A DNA stretch of 64,000 nucleotides from Parapedobacter flavus (lineage in GTDB: Bacteria > Bacteroidota > Bacteroidia > Sphingobacteriales > Sphingobacteriaceae): positions 113,654-177,653 of the forward strand of contig NZ_JAYKZZ010000009.1 of assembly GCF_035818675.1 (NCBI RefSeq). Direction: 5' to 3'. The stretch's first letter is position 1. Every line of letters begins with the position of its first letter. The notes below the pieces were generated by a model. That model was not told where the DNA came from. It did not search any database and worked only from the letters and a program-made list of their open reading frames with translations. This document shows positions 44,593 through 54,353 of this stretch, one piece after another. Position numbers and translations under genes: made by a program.

Positions 44593-46077
44593 ATGAGTCA
44601 ATATATCTTAGCATTAGACCAAGGGACCACCAGTTCACGCGCTATCATCTTCGACCAACAAGGGAAAATCGCCGCATTAGCCCAAAAGGAATTCAAGCAA
44701 TATTACCCCCAGTCCGGATGGGTGGAACATGACGCCCAGGAGATCTGGTCGAGCCAACTCTCCGTCGCTACCGAAGCGGTGGCGAAAGCCGGATTAAAGG
44801 CGTCCTCGATCGCTGCGATCGGCATCACCAATCAGCGTGAAACCACCATCATCTGGGAGCGGGCCACCGGCCGGCCGATACACCCCGCTATCGTTTGGCA
44901 AGACCGGCGTACAGCCAGCTACTGCGATTCGTTAAAAGAGCAGGGCCATGCCGACACCATCAGGGAAAAAACAGGCCTCCTCATCGATGCCTATTTTTCT
45001 GCCAGCAAAATCAACTGGATGTTAGACCATGTGGAAGGCGCGCGCGAGAAAGCTGAAAACGGTGAACTGGCATTCGGAACGGTAGATTCATGGCTGATAT
45101 GGAACCTTACCGGTGGCGAAAAGCATGTGACCGATGTGACCAACGCCTCCCGTACCATGCTCTACAACATCAACACCCTGGCATGGGACGATGAGCTGTT
45201 GGCGCTGTTTGAAATCCCCCACAGCCTATTGCCCGAAGTCAGAAGCTCGTCGGAAGTCTATGGAGAGACCGCCGCGAATATCCTCGCGGCAACCATCCCG
45301 ATTGCCGGCATCGCCGGCGATCAGCACGCCGCCCTTTTCGGCCAGTTGTGTACGCAGCCCGGCATGGTGAAAAACACCTATGGCACGGGATGTTTCATGC
45401 TGATGAACATCGGCGACAAGCCCCTGCTCTCCAAAAACAACTTGGTCACCACCATCGCCTGGCAAATTGGCGACAAGGTACAGTATGCCCTCGAAGGCAG
45501 CATTTTCATCGGCGGCGCGATTGTACAATGGCTACGGGATGGTCTGGGCATTATCCGCAACTCGGCCGATGTCGAAGAGCTGGCGGCAAAGGTTAAAGAT
45601 ACCGATGGCGTTTACCTGGTGCCGGCGTTTGCCGGCTTGGGCGCTCCCCATTGGGACCCCTACGCCAGGGGTACTATCGTCGGGCTCACCCGGGGCAGCA
45701 ACGCCTCGCACATTGCGCGTGCCGCTTTAGAAGGCATTGCCTTCCAGACCGCAGATATCCTCCGGGCAATGGAAGCCGACGCACAAACCGAGATCAAGGA
45801 GCTGCGTGTCGACGGCGGCGCTACCGCCAACAACCTGCTGCTCCAATTCCAGGCAGACATCCTCGAAGCGAAAGTCGTGCGTCCACAGATCACGGAAACA
45901 ACGGCCATTGGGGCCGCTTATTTAGCCGGACTGGCCGTGGGGCTTTGGAAAAGCACCGACGAAATCCAAAGTCAGTGGCAAGTAGACCGCACATTCGTTG
46001 CCGACCCTTCGTACGATGCCGAATCGGCAACCCGCAGCTGGCACAAGGCCGTCGAAACGGCAAAAACGTTTAAATAA
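44593..46077 (+). CDS. glpK: glycerol kinase
   Basis: A 494-residue FGGY-family kinase that phosphorylates glycerol with ATP to sn-glycerol-3-phosphate. Diagnostic stretches: ALDQGTTSSRAIIFD (phosphate loop 1), AIGITNQRETTI, WQDRRT, GILGGxG-like GIAGDQHAALFGQ, and RVDGGATANNLLLQFQADIL near the end. Length is standard. glpF follows after 16 bp, which couples uptake to trapping by phosphorylation. Confidence 0.97.
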   Translation: MSQYILALDQGTTSSRAIIFDQQGKIAALAQKEFKQYYPQSGWVEHDAQEIWSSQLSVATEAVAKAGLKASSIAAIGITNQRETTIIWERATGRPIHPAIVWQDRRTASYCDSLKEQGHADTIREKTGLLIDAYFSASKINWMLDHVEGAREKAENGELAFGTVDSWLIWNLTGGEKHVTDVTNASRTMLYNINTLAWDDELLALFEIPHSLLPEVRSSSEVYGETAANILAATIPIAGIAGDQHAALFGQLCTQPGMVKNTYGTGCFMLMNIGDKPLLSKNNLVTTIAWQIGDKVQYALEGSIFIGGAIVQWLRDGLGIIRNSADVEELAAKVKDTDGVYLVPAFAGLGAPHWDPYARGTIVGLTRGSNASHIARAALEGIAFQTADILRAMEADAQTEIKELRVDGGATANNLLLQFQADILEAKVVRPQITETTAIGAAYLAGLAVGLWKSTDEIQSQWQVDRTFVADPSYDAESATRSWHKAVETAKTFK

Positions 46078-46093
46078 ATCAAGTAGATAAGAT

Positions 46094-46834
46094 ATGACAC
46101 CATTCATTGCAGAGATCCTCGGCACGGGCTTCCTCATCCTGCTGGGAGGCGGCGTGGTTGCCAACGTGGTACTGAAAGGCACCAACGGAAATAACAGCGG
46201 CTGGATTGTGATTACCACCGCATGGGCACTCGCCGTATTTGTGGGCGTAGTCATCGCCGGCCCCTATAGCGGTGGGCACCTCAACCCGGCCGTCACGTTA
46301 GCGATGTGGATGGTGGGAACCATAGACACGGTCGACGCATTGTGGTACGTATTGGCTCAATTCATCGGTGCCATGGGCGGCGCTTTCGTGGTGTGGTTGA
46401 TTTATCAGGATCATTTCAAGGCAACGGACGATGCCGGTGCCAAGCAAGCGGTTTTCTGTACCGCACCTGCGATCCGAAATTTACCCGTGAATCTCATCAG
46501 CGAAATTGTGGGTACCTTCGTACTCCTGTTTGCCGTTTTTTACTTCACGGACGCCCAACTGGGCGATGATACCCAAGTGACCCCCATTGGGTTGGGATCT
46601 ATCGGTGCCATCCCCGTTGCCTTTGTGGTGTGGGTCATCGGTTTGGCGTTAGGCGGCACCACCGGCTACGCCATCAATCCGGCGCGCGATCTGGGACCAC
46701 GCATGATGCATGCGTTATTACCCATAAAGAATAATAAGGCCACGTTCAATATGTCGTACGCCTGGGTGCCCGTTGTCGGCCCCCTCATCGGGGCGGCGCT
46801 CGCGGCAGGGCTGTACTTGCTATTAGCCGTATAA
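46094..46834 (+). CDS. glpF: MIP-family glycerol facilitator (aquaglyceroporin)
   Basis: A 246-residue inner-membrane channel with six helices and two half-helices carrying the NPA motifs GHLNPAVTLA and YAINPARDLGPR. The R after the second NPA and the D in PARDLGPR are the usual marks of the glycerol-conducting branch. It lets glycerol diffuse into the cell for GlpK. Operon position between glpK and the phospholipase fits use of glycerol released from lipids outside. Confidence 0.95.
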   Translation: MTPFIAEILGTGFLILLGGGVVANVVLKGTNGNNSGWIVITTAWALAVFVGVVIAGPYSGGHLNPAVTLAMWMVGTIDTVDALWYVLAQFIGAMGGAFVVWLIYQDHFKATDDAGAKQAVFCTAPAIRNLPVNLISEIVGTFVLLFAVFYFTDAQLGDDTQVTPIGLGSIGAIPVAFVVWVIGLALGGTTGYAINPARDLGPRMMHALLPIKNNKATFNMSYAWVPVVGPLIGAALAAGLYLLLAV

Positions 46835-46883
46835 TACATTCAATCCAAGCGCTTACGAGTTCATATCAAAGAGCGAATCATCG

Positions 46884-49376
46884 ATGGAAAACCGAAGAGA
46901 TTTTTTAAAGAAATTAACGGTACTGGCCGGTGCAACGGGTATGGCCACCGGAATCCCGCCCGCCATCCAGCGGGCATTAGCCATACCACCAACCCCGGGA
47001 AGTACCTTCCTGGATGCCGAACATATTGTCATCCTGATGCAGGAAAACCGATCGTTCGACCATGCACTAGGAACGCTGAAAGGCGTACGCGGATTTAACG
47101 ACCCGCGTTATGCCGCACAACCGAACGGCAACCCGGTGTGGTTCCAGTCGGATCTCAAGGGCCACACCTATGCCCCGTTCCGCCTCAACCTCCGGGAAAC
47201 GAAAGCCACCTGGATGGGCGCCGTACCACATTCGCGGGCCAGCCAGGTAGACGCTTATAACGAGGGCGGGCACGACAACTGGATTGAATCGAAACGAAGA
47301 GGTGGCGAGTTGGGCAAAATCCCGCTCACCATGGGTTACTATAACCGCCAGGATATCCCGTTCAATTATGCCCTGGCCGACTCGTTTACCGTCTGCGACC
47401 AGAATTTCTGTTCGGGCATGACGAGTACATGGCCCAATCGTTTCTATTTTTGGACGGGCACGATACGGGAAGAGCAGACCCCCGACAGCAAATGGTGGAT
47501 ACGGAACGACCTCGGCCTGGGACAAGGTCGGTGGAAGACGTTCCCCGAGCGCTTGGAGGCGGCCGGTGTCAGTTGGCGGATGTACCAGAACGATGTCAGC
47601 TGTGGCGGAGGCTTCGTGGGCGAAGAGCGCTCGTGGTTATCCAATTTCGGCTGCAACCCACTCGAACGGTTCGAGCGGTATAACGTGCAGTTTACGTCGC
47701 GCTACCTCATCGGCTACCGGAACCAACTGCGCGAATTACCGCAAGAGATCGCCGAGCTCCGGGAGAAAATCGCCAAACTGGAAGTAGGAAGCGATGCCCG
47801 CCAAAAAGCCGAAACGGCCTTGGAAAAGAAAGCGGATGCCCTCGAAAAGGCACAAACGAACGTGAGGCGCTGGGCAGCGGAAAATTTCGACAAACTCGAC
47901 GAAACCGAAAAGAACCTCTTCCACAAAGCCTTTACAACCAACCAGGAAGATCCCGACTTCCACAGCCTGGATGTATTAAAATACACCGATGAGGCCGGAA
48001 AGGAGCAAGAACTCGTCGTCCCCAAAGGCGATATGTTACACGCCTTCCGGAAAGATGTAGCGGCGGGAACCCTCCCCACCGTTTCGTGGATGGTTCCTGC
48101 ACAAAGGTATTCGGACCACCCCAGCTCGCCCTGGTATGGCTCGTGGTATATTTCGGAAATCATGGACACCCTGACGAAGAACCCGGAAGTGTGGAAGAAG
48201 ACGATCTTAATCATGACCTACGATGAGAACGACGGTTACTTTGACCACATCCCCCCCTTCGTACCACCAAACCCGTATAAAAAAAATACGGGCAAATGCT
48301 CCGATGGTATCGATCCACGCATCGAATACACCACCTTGGCGCAGGAACAGGCCGAAGGGAAAAAGAAGAACGACGCCCGCGGCGCCGCCATGGGATTGGG
48401 TTACCGCGTACCCTTGGTTATCGCCTCGCCCTGGACAACCGGCGGGCATGTATGCTCACAAGTATTCGACCATACCTCTACCCTACAGTTTTTAGAATCC
48501 TTCATCAACCAAAAGTTCAAGACAAACATTCGGGAAGATAACATCAGCGCATGGCGACGGGCGATATGCGGAAACCTGACGGCAGCGTTCCTGCCTGCCG
48601 ACAAGCAGCAGGGGGGTAGCGATGGTAACCTCCCCTATATCCAACGCGACACCTACCTGGCCGGTATCCATCAGGCACAATTCCGGGATGCCCCCAACGG
48701 TTTCCGCAACATCGAAGGCGATGAGCTGGCCAGCGCCAAGGCCCGCCCCTGGAACCTGCCCGATATGCCGCGACAGGAACCGGGGATTAAACCGGCGTCG
48801 CCGTTGCCTTATGAGCCTTATGCCGACCTGGTATCCGACGCAAGCGGGTTGACACTCGGCCTCGCCGCCGGAAATACATTCTTCGGGAAAAAAAGTGCCG
48901 GTATGCCGTTCACCGTTTATCACCGTGGCCAGGTCCGTTCGTATGCTGTGGTTGCCGGCGACCGGCTCACCGACGATTTCGACATCGATGCAGCAGGTTA
49001 TGACATCAAGGTAAGTGGCCCCAATGGGTTCCACCGCCATTTCAGCGGTCCAAAGCTTCCGAGCCTTGCCGTTGAACTCCGGTATGACACCCGCAGGGGC
49101 CAGCCAACGGGAAATGTATCGCTGGTGTTGAAGAATAACGGCAACGCCGCGTCGACCGTCCACATCAAAGACAATGCCTATAACAGGCCCGAGCAAACGC
49201 ATACCCTGAAAGCCGGCGATACCAAGACGGTGGTTCTGCAACTTGCAGACAGTCACAACTGGTACGACCTAACGGTCACCGGCAGTGACAACACTGCTGG
49301 TTCCTGGAAGTATGCCGGCCGTGTAGAAACCGGCAAGACCGGTTTTACGGACCCGCAGATGGGCCATTTGGCCTAA
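46884..49376 (+). CDS. phosphocholine-specific phospholipase C, Tat-exported
   Basis: An 830-residue enzyme of the PLC/acid phosphatase (phosphoesterase, PF04185) family. The N-terminus NRRDFLKKLTVLAG is a twin-arginine signal. HIVILMQENRSFDHALGTLKG is the family's catalytic-site motif; TYDENDGYFDHIPPFVPP carries further metal ligands. The helical insert at about residues 285-345 is normal for the Burkholderia/Pseudomonas PlcN group. Two C-terminal beta domains (DUF756-type, about 655-740 and 750-825) complete it. It releases diacylglycerol and phosphocholine from phosphatidylcholine. Third gene of the glpK operon; this location ties lipid head-group hydrolysis to glycerol use. Confidence 0.93.
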   Translation: MENRRDFLKKLTVLAGATGMATGIPPAIQRALAIPPTPGSTFLDAEHIVILMQENRSFDHALGTLKGVRGFNDPRYAAQPNGNPVWFQSDLKGHTYAPFRLNLRETKATWMGAVPHSRASQVDAYNEGGHDNWIESKRRGGELGKIPLTMGYYNRQDIPFNYALADSFTVCDQNFCSGMTSTWPNRFYFWTGTIREEQTPDSKWWIRNDLGLGQGRWKTFPERLEAAGVSWRMYQNDVSCGGGFVGEERSWLSNFGCNPLERFERYNVQFTSRYLIGYRNQLRELPQEIAELREKIAKLEVGSDARQKAETALEKKADALEKAQTNVRRWAAENFDKLDETEKNLFHKAFTTNQEDPDFHSLDVLKYTDEAGKEQELVVPKGDMLHAFRKDVAAGTLPTVSWMVPAQRYSDHPSSPWYGSWYISEIMDTLTKNPEVWKKTILIMTYDENDGYFDHIPPFVPPNPYKKNTGKCSDGIDPRIEYTTLAQEQAEGKKKNDARGAAMGLGYRVPLVIASPWTTGGHVCSQVFDHTSTLQFLESFINQKFKTNIREDNISAWRRAICGNLTAAFLPADKQQGGSDGNLPYIQRDTYLAGIHQAQFRDAPNGFRNIEGDELASAKARPWNLPDMPRQEPGIKPASPLPYEPYADLVSDASGLTLGLAAGNTFFGKKSAGMPFTVYHRGQVRSYAVVAGDRLTDDFDIDAAGYDIKVSGPNGFHRHFSGPKLPSLAVELRYDTRRGQPTGNVSLVLKNNGNAASTVHIKDNAYNRPEQTHTLKAGDTKTVVLQLADSHNWYDLTVTGSDNTAGSWKYAGRVETGKTGFTDPQMGHLA

Positions 49377-49385
49377 CGTAAGGGT

Positions 49386-50339
49386 TTATAGGTGCAGAAG
49401 TCGCTTCACGGGGATGTTTCCTGCAAAATGATTTGCCAGGTGCTGCCCCTCGCCGTGAACGGTCCAGATTTCGCGCGGCTTTACTTCGCCAATGCAGTAC
49501 AAAATATCGTTCCAATCCACATGGTCGGAAATGTACAACGACAGGTCGTTCTGCCGCTGTAAGCGCTCCCACCCCGATGCAAATGCCCGAACGAACGGGA
49601 TTGCCCGAAAATAGCTGTTGAACGCCATCGGTGGCACCAGGTAAACCAGGTGGCCGGTACCCGCTTTCAGTGCCCGCTTGTCGTAAGGTTCATAACGTAG
49701 CTGCGTTATCCCCAAAGCCGTATATATCCGGTGGAAGGGCAATATACCGTGGTGGACCAGCACCCGCCGATCGGGGCAATGGGTATTGAGCAGCGACGTA
49801 AGCCGCTGCGCCTTTCCCAACGCGTAGGTACCCATCAGGATATGGTGCGGTGTGTTGTTGATTTTCGACAGCTCTTCAACCGGATCGGGATGAACAATCC
49901 GTGGATCGGCAAACGTACTTTCCGTGATCAGCACATCGGCCGTGACGGTTTCCAACGGTTCGCAGGTATCATCGGCTTGTCGTTTATAATCGCCCGTAAA
50001 CAAGTAAGTGACGCCCCGGTAAACCATCTCCACCTGCGCCGACCCCAGCATGTGGCCGGCGGGGATAAAGCGAAGAATCACATCCCCTATCGAAAATGGC
50101 TGATGATAAGGCGTTTCCATGAAGTTCCGGGCGGCATGCTGGCGGTAGCGGTAGCGTACGAAACTCGCCGTAGGCACCGTACAGAAAACCGTATCCTGAC
50201 CGCGGCTCGCATGATCCGCGTGGGCATGGGTAACCACCGCCCGGTGGACCGGCAACATCGGATCAATAAAAAAATCACCGTATTTACAATAGTAGCCCTC
50301 GGCACGTTGCACCAGGAAATCGGATAAGATCGCTTCCAT
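49386..50339 (-). CDS. ligase-associated DNA exonuclease, metallo-beta-lactamase fold
   Basis: A 317-residue MBL/beta-CASP-like protein. The metal motif THAHADHA lies near residue 37, with a second histidine set around PAGHMLGSAQVEM and ITESTFADP. It matches the exonuclease family usually encoded with an ATP-dependent DNA ligase and a ligase-associated helicase. Neither partner is in the window, so it is detached from its usual cluster. Its ATG overlaps the coaE stop by 1 nt, so translation is coupled. Confidence 0.86.
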   Translation of the reverse strand: MEAILSDFLVQRAEGYYCKYGDFFIDPMLPVHRAVVTHAHADHASRGQDTVFCTVPTASFVRYRYRQHAARNFMETPYHQPFSIGDVILRFIPAGHMLGSAQVEMVYRGVTYLFTGDYKRQADDTCEPLETVTADVLITESTFADPRIVHPDPVEELSKINNTPHHILMGTYALGKAQRLTSLLNTHCPDRRVLVHHGILPFHRIYTALGITQLRYEPYDKRALKAGTGHLVYLVPPMAFNSYFRAIPFVRAFASGWERLQRQNDLSLYISDHVDWNDILYCIGEVKPREIWTVHGEGQHLANHFAGNIPVKRLLHL

Positions 50340-50935
50340 TACGACTGCTTAGCGCGAAAAAAACGGTCCAGCGCCAACACCTGCGGAATAATCGCCTGTT
50401 TGCCATCGTTCACAATCGTCAAATCAGCGAGCCGGGCTTTTTCTTCATCCGGCCATTGGCGCTGCATGCGTGCCCGCACCTGTTCCGGCGTTACCCCATC
50501 GCGCTGCACCACCCGCGCAATCCGTACGTCCTCCGGTGCGGTTACCAAAATCGTATAGTCGTTCAACTTGAACGACCCGCTTTCAAACAGCAATGCCGCT
50601 TCCTTCACACTATAGGGGCCTTCCTGACGGTGCGCCCACTCCTCCCCTGCACGTATGGCCACGGGATGCACCAGCCCATTCAATCGCTCCAGACGCTGTG
50701 GGTCATTGAACACCTGGCTGGCCAGGTAGCCGCGGTTTACCGACCCGTCGTCATGGTAGGCTTGGTCGCCAAATTCCGACCGGATGGCAGCCATAAGATC
50801 ACTATCCGTGGCCATCAGCAGCTTAGCCTCGCGGTCTGCGTCAAACACCGGTATTCCCAATGTCTGGAACACCCTGCACACCACAGATTTACCACTACCG
50901 ATACCACCGGTCACTCCTACTTTTATGGCAGGCAT
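50339..50935 (-). CDS. coaE: dephospho-CoA kinase
   Basis: A 198-residue P-loop kinase for the last step of coenzyme A synthesis. The Walker A is GVTGGIGSGKSVV. Further marks are PVFDADREAK, HPVAIRAGEEW and VTAPEDVRIARVVQRDG. Middle gene of a three-gene minus-strand operon between the YbbR-like gene (20 bp gap) and the exonuclease gene (1-nt overlap). Confidence 0.96.
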   Translation of the reverse strand: MPAIKVGVTGGIGSGKSVVCRVFQTLGIPVFDADREAKLLMATDSDLMAAIRSEFGDQAYHDDGSVNRGYLASQVFNDPQRLERLNGLVHPVAIRAGEEWAHRQEGPYSVKEAALLFESGSFKLNDYTILVTAPEDVRIARVVQRDGVTPEQVRARMQRQWPDEEKARLADLTIVNDGKQAIIPQVLALDRFFRAKQS

Positions 50936-50955
50936 ACCTATTCTTTTAAAAAACG

Positions 50956-51903
50956 TTATTTTCGGACAAAAAAATCGACATTCTGCGGCTCCACCTTTAC
51001 CAACTTACAATAATCGGGTTTCTGGGTAATGATGACCGGCAGGTTCGTTACCCCATCGTCCACCCAATTATCCATATTGACGACCGCTTCAAAGGCACCG
51101 GCCGTCACCTTCGTAAAATCCCTTAGGGACACCATCACGGTGAGCCTCACCTTACCGGGCAGTAGCTTCACAGAGCTGAATGGCTTACCGTTCTCTACTT
51201 TCAAGGGCACCTCCAATACCTTTTCGGTGACTTCGCCAACCGGAATATCGACCGTTACGGAGGTCGGGTAAACACTGATATTTGCGCGCTGATTATGTTT
51301 CAATACGGCCACCGTATGCAGGTCGCCGTTCACATTCGATGCCCGGATGGTATCGGTTTCCCATTGTTCAATCTGCACCACATCATCAAGCGGACCTGTA
51401 ATCGTCACAAACTCCGGCGACACGCGTACTTCATCGATGATGTCGTACTGCTTCCGGAATCGGAGACGATGCAGTGCTTTTACCGGCACTTTACGCTCGG
51501 TCTGCTTGGAGAAATCAAAATACAACGTATCCGGCGATACCGATATCACCTGCTTATTGGTTGGAAATTGCCGGTTAATAAACCCCAGCTGGTTGGCAAA
51601 AACCACCCAATTCCTATTCCGTAGGCCACTCAGGTCCACCTGGATCACTTCGGATGTCGATTGGAAGGACGAGAACAGCAGCTGCCACCCATTGGCTTCC
51701 AATTGTACATTTACCGTGTCTGATTGCAGTGGGTGGAATGCCCGGTTATCCGGCGCGTTTACATATTGCATGCCCGCTTTGATGGTATAGACGTACGTAC
51801 TCGAAACCGCGAAAAGCGCCCAGGCCAAAAAGGAAAAGATGAGGCATTTTGCGAAAATGCTCAGTTTACGTCGTTGGGTTTTGTTTAAATTCAATACCGG
51901 CAT
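50956..51903 (-). CDS. YbbR-like domain protein (CdaR-like)
   Basis: A 315-residue protein from the ATG at 51903; a TTG six codons upstream is less likely. One TM helix (about residues 17-37) anchors a periplasmic region with YbbR-like beta repeats (VSVSPDTLYFDFSKQTERKV, then VRVSPEFVTITGPLDDV). In Firmicutes YbbR (CdaR) regulates the diadenylate cyclase CdaA. In Bacteroidota the gene commonly precedes coaE, as here, and the role is less clear. First gene of the ybbR-coaE-exonuclease operon. Confidence 0.85.
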   Translation of the reverse strand: MPVLNLNKTQRRKLSIFAKCLIFSFLAWALFAVSSTYVYTIKAGMQYVNAPDNRAFHPLQSDTVNVQLEANGWQLLFSSFQSTSEVIQVDLSGLRNRNWVVFANQLGFINRQFPTNKQVISVSPDTLYFDFSKQTERKVPVKALHRLRFRKQYDIIDEVRVSPEFVTITGPLDDVVQIEQWETDTIRASNVNGDLHTVAVLKHNQRANISVYPTSVTVDIPVGEVTEKVLEVPLKVENGKPFSSVKLLPGKVRLTVMVSLRDFTKVTAGAFEAVVNMDNWVDDGVTNLPVIITQKPDYCKLVKVEPQNVDFFVRK

Positions 51904-51920
51904 GCCAAACAAACGTAACA

Positions 51921-51958
51921 AAAAAAAGCCGTCCCGGCAATACTGCCAAGACGGCTTT
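51921..51958 (-). terminator. terminator of acnA
   Basis: AAAGCCGTC (51925-51933) pairs with GACGGCTTT (51950-51958), with an inner GGCA/TGCC stem. On the minus strand it is followed by a run of Ts (51921-51927), so it ends the acnA transcript 30 bp after the stop. Confidence 0.88.
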
Positions 51959-51988
51959 CGTTTAGTTTAGTACATGTATACGATGCGC

Positions 51989-54253
51989 CTAGGCCTGTCC
52001 CTGGCGGATGATATTCAATGCCCCACCCGCTTTAAACCAGCCGATCTGCTGCGCGTTGTAGCTGTGGTTCACCACGATTTGATCGGTGGTACCATCGGCA
52101 TGATGGGCAACCACGGTCAATGGCGTGTTCGGCGCGAATGTCGTCAACCCAACGATATCGAACGTATCGTCTTCCCGGATTTTATCATAATCTGCCTTGT
52201 CGGCAAACGTCAATCCCAGCATCCCCTGTTTCTTCAGGTTAGTTTCGTGGATACGGGCGAACGACTTCACCAGTACAGCGCGCACGCCGAGGTGCCGGGG
52301 TTCCATGGCCGCGTGTTCGCGCGACGACCCTTCACCGTAGTTTTCATCACCCACCACGATGGTACCGATCCCGGCAGCCTTGTAGCTCCGCTGCGTCGCC
52401 GGCACGGGGCCGTATTCACCCGTCAGCTGGTTCTTAACCGCGTCTGTTTTATCATTGAAAAAGTTGACTGCCCCAATCAGCAGGTTGTTGGAAATATTAT
52501 CGAGGTGCCCACGATACTTCAACCACGGACCCGCCATGGATATGTGGTCGGTCGTACATTTTCCCTTCGCCTTGATCAGCAGTTTCAAACCAGTCAGGTC
52601 GGTGCCTTCCCATGCCGCAAACGGATCGAGCAATTGCAGGCGATCGGACGTTGGCGAAACCGCCACCACCACACCGCTGCCATCCGCCGCCGGGGCTTGG
52701 TAACCGGGGTCTTCCACATCAAACCCTTTCTGCGGGAGCTCGTCGCCCACAGGCGCGTCCAGCTTCACCGCTTCACCGCGGTCGTTGACCAAGGTGTCGG
52801 TAAGCGGGTTGAACGACAGGTCGCCCGAAATCGCGATCGCAGCCACCAATTCCGGTGAGGCCACAAACGCATAGGTGTTGGGGTTGCCGTCGGCCCGTTT
52901 CGCAAAATTACGGTTGAACGAGTGTACAATCGTGTTCTTTTCGGCCTTTTCCGCATCCACGCGTGCCCACATACCGATACATGGGCCACATGCGTTGGTG
53001 AATATCGTGGCGTCCAGGTCGGTGAACGTGTCGAGCAAGCCATCCCGCTCGGCTGTATACCGCACCTGTTCCGATCCGGGGTTAATACCGAACTCGGCTT
53101 TCGTCACCAGTCCTTTGTCCACCGCCTGCTTGGCAATGGATGCCGCGCGCGACAGGTCTTCGTAGGAAGAGTTCGTACACGACCCGATGAGTCCCCATTC
53201 CACTTTCAATGGCCAGCCGTTCTTCGCGGCTTCCTCTTTCATTTTCGACACCGGCGTTGCCAGGTCGGGTGTGAAAGGGCCATTCAGGTGTGGTTCCAAT
53301 TCCGACAGGTTGATTTCGATCACCTGGTCGAAATAGCGTTCCGGATCGGCATAAACTTCGGGGTCGGCCGTGAGGTGTTCGCTTACCGCATTCGCCGCAT
53401 CAGCTACGTCCGCACGGTTCGTTGCCCGCAGGTAACGTTCCATCGACTCATCATAGCCAAACGTGGATGTGGTTGCTCCGATTTCCGCGCCCATATTACA
53501 GATGGTGCCTTTGCCCGTACACGACATGGACTGTGCACCTTCGCCGAAGTATTCGACGATGCAACCCGTACCACCTTTTACGGTGAGGATACCCGCTACT
53601 TTCAAAATCACATCTTTCGGTGCTGTCCAGCCATTCAGTTTGCCGGTCAGCTTAACGCCGATCAATTTCGGGAACTTGAGCTCCCAAGGCAATCCGGCCA
53701 TCACATCACAAGCATCGGCACCGCCCACGCCAATGGCGAGCATGCCTAAGCCGCCCGCATTCACGGTGTGCGAATCGGTACCGATCATCATCCCACCCGG
53801 AAACGCGTAATTCTCCAACACTACCTGGTGGATGATACCCGCACCGGGCTTCCAGAAGCCAATGCCATATTTATTGGAAACCGACGCGAGGAAATCAAAC
53901 ACTTCCCTGCTTTCCGTTGTGGCTACCGCCAAATCTTTCTCTGCACCTTCCTTCGCGCGGATCAGGTGGTCGCAGTGTACCGTAGAAGGTACCGCCACCC
54001 GCGGTCGTCCGGCCTGCATAAACTGTAACAGCGCCATCTGGGCGGTCGCATCCTGCATAGCCACCCGGTCGGGCGCAAAATCAACGTAAGAAGCACCGCG
54101 CTCATACGCCTGTGTGGCGCTTCCATCCCATAAGTGGGTGTATAAAATTTTCTCCGTTAGTGTCAAAGGCCTATCCACCACCTTACGGGCGGCGGCAATC
54201 CGCTCGCCGTATTGGGCGTAGACCTTTTTAATCATGTCAATATCAAAAGCCAT
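51989..54253 (-). CDS. acnA: aconitate hydratase
   Basis: A 754-residue [4Fe-4S] enzyme that interconverts citrate and isocitrate in the TCA cycle. Cluster ligands are in GLIGSCTNSSYED and TNACGPCIGMW plus a further Cys upstream. The swivel domain near the C-terminus has GDENYGEGSSREHAAMEPR. The order of domains and length match the mitochondrial-type aconitase branch seen in Bacteroidota. It has a terminator downstream and about 100 bp to rpe upstream, so it is probably expressed alone. Confidence 0.95.
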   Translation of the reverse strand: MAFDIDMIKKVYAQYGERIAAARKVVDRPLTLTEKILYTHLWDGSATQAYERGASYVDFAPDRVAMQDATAQMALLQFMQAGRPRVAVPSTVHCDHLIRAKEGAEKDLAVATTESREVFDFLASVSNKYGIGFWKPGAGIIHQVVLENYAFPGGMMIGTDSHTVNAGGLGMLAIGVGGADACDVMAGLPWELKFPKLIGVKLTGKLNGWTAPKDVILKVAGILTVKGGTGCIVEYFGEGAQSMSCTGKGTICNMGAEIGATTSTFGYDESMERYLRATNRADVADAANAVSEHLTADPEVYADPERYFDQVIEINLSELEPHLNGPFTPDLATPVSKMKEEAAKNGWPLKVEWGLIGSCTNSSYEDLSRAASIAKQAVDKGLVTKAEFGINPGSEQVRYTAERDGLLDTFTDLDATIFTNACGPCIGMWARVDAEKAEKNTIVHSFNRNFAKRADGNPNTYAFVASPELVAAIAISGDLSFNPLTDTLVNDRGEAVKLDAPVGDELPQKGFDVEDPGYQAPAADGSGVVVAVSPTSDRLQLLDPFAAWEGTDLTGLKLLIKAKGKCTTDHISMAGPWLKYRGHLDNISNNLLIGAVNFFNDKTDAVKNQLTGEYGPVPATQRSYKAAGIGTIVVGDENYGEGSSREHAAMEPRHLGVRAVLVKSFARIHETNLKKQGMLGLTFADKADYDKIREDDTFDIVGLTTFAPNTPLTVVAHHADGTTDQIVVNHSYNAQQIGWFKAGGALNIIRQGQA

Positions 54254-54353
54254 CTATCGTATAAAATATCCTTATTTTCTAATTGTTGCGAATTTACAAA
54301 AAAAAGATCGCTTCCAGCGGGCAGCTTGGATAGCCAATCAATTTGGAAATGTT

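Noticed and set aside
47720..47930. Coiled-coil insertion in the phospholipase C as an unusual fusion
   Set aside because: The phosphocholine-specific phospholipase C family normally has a helical insert at this place.
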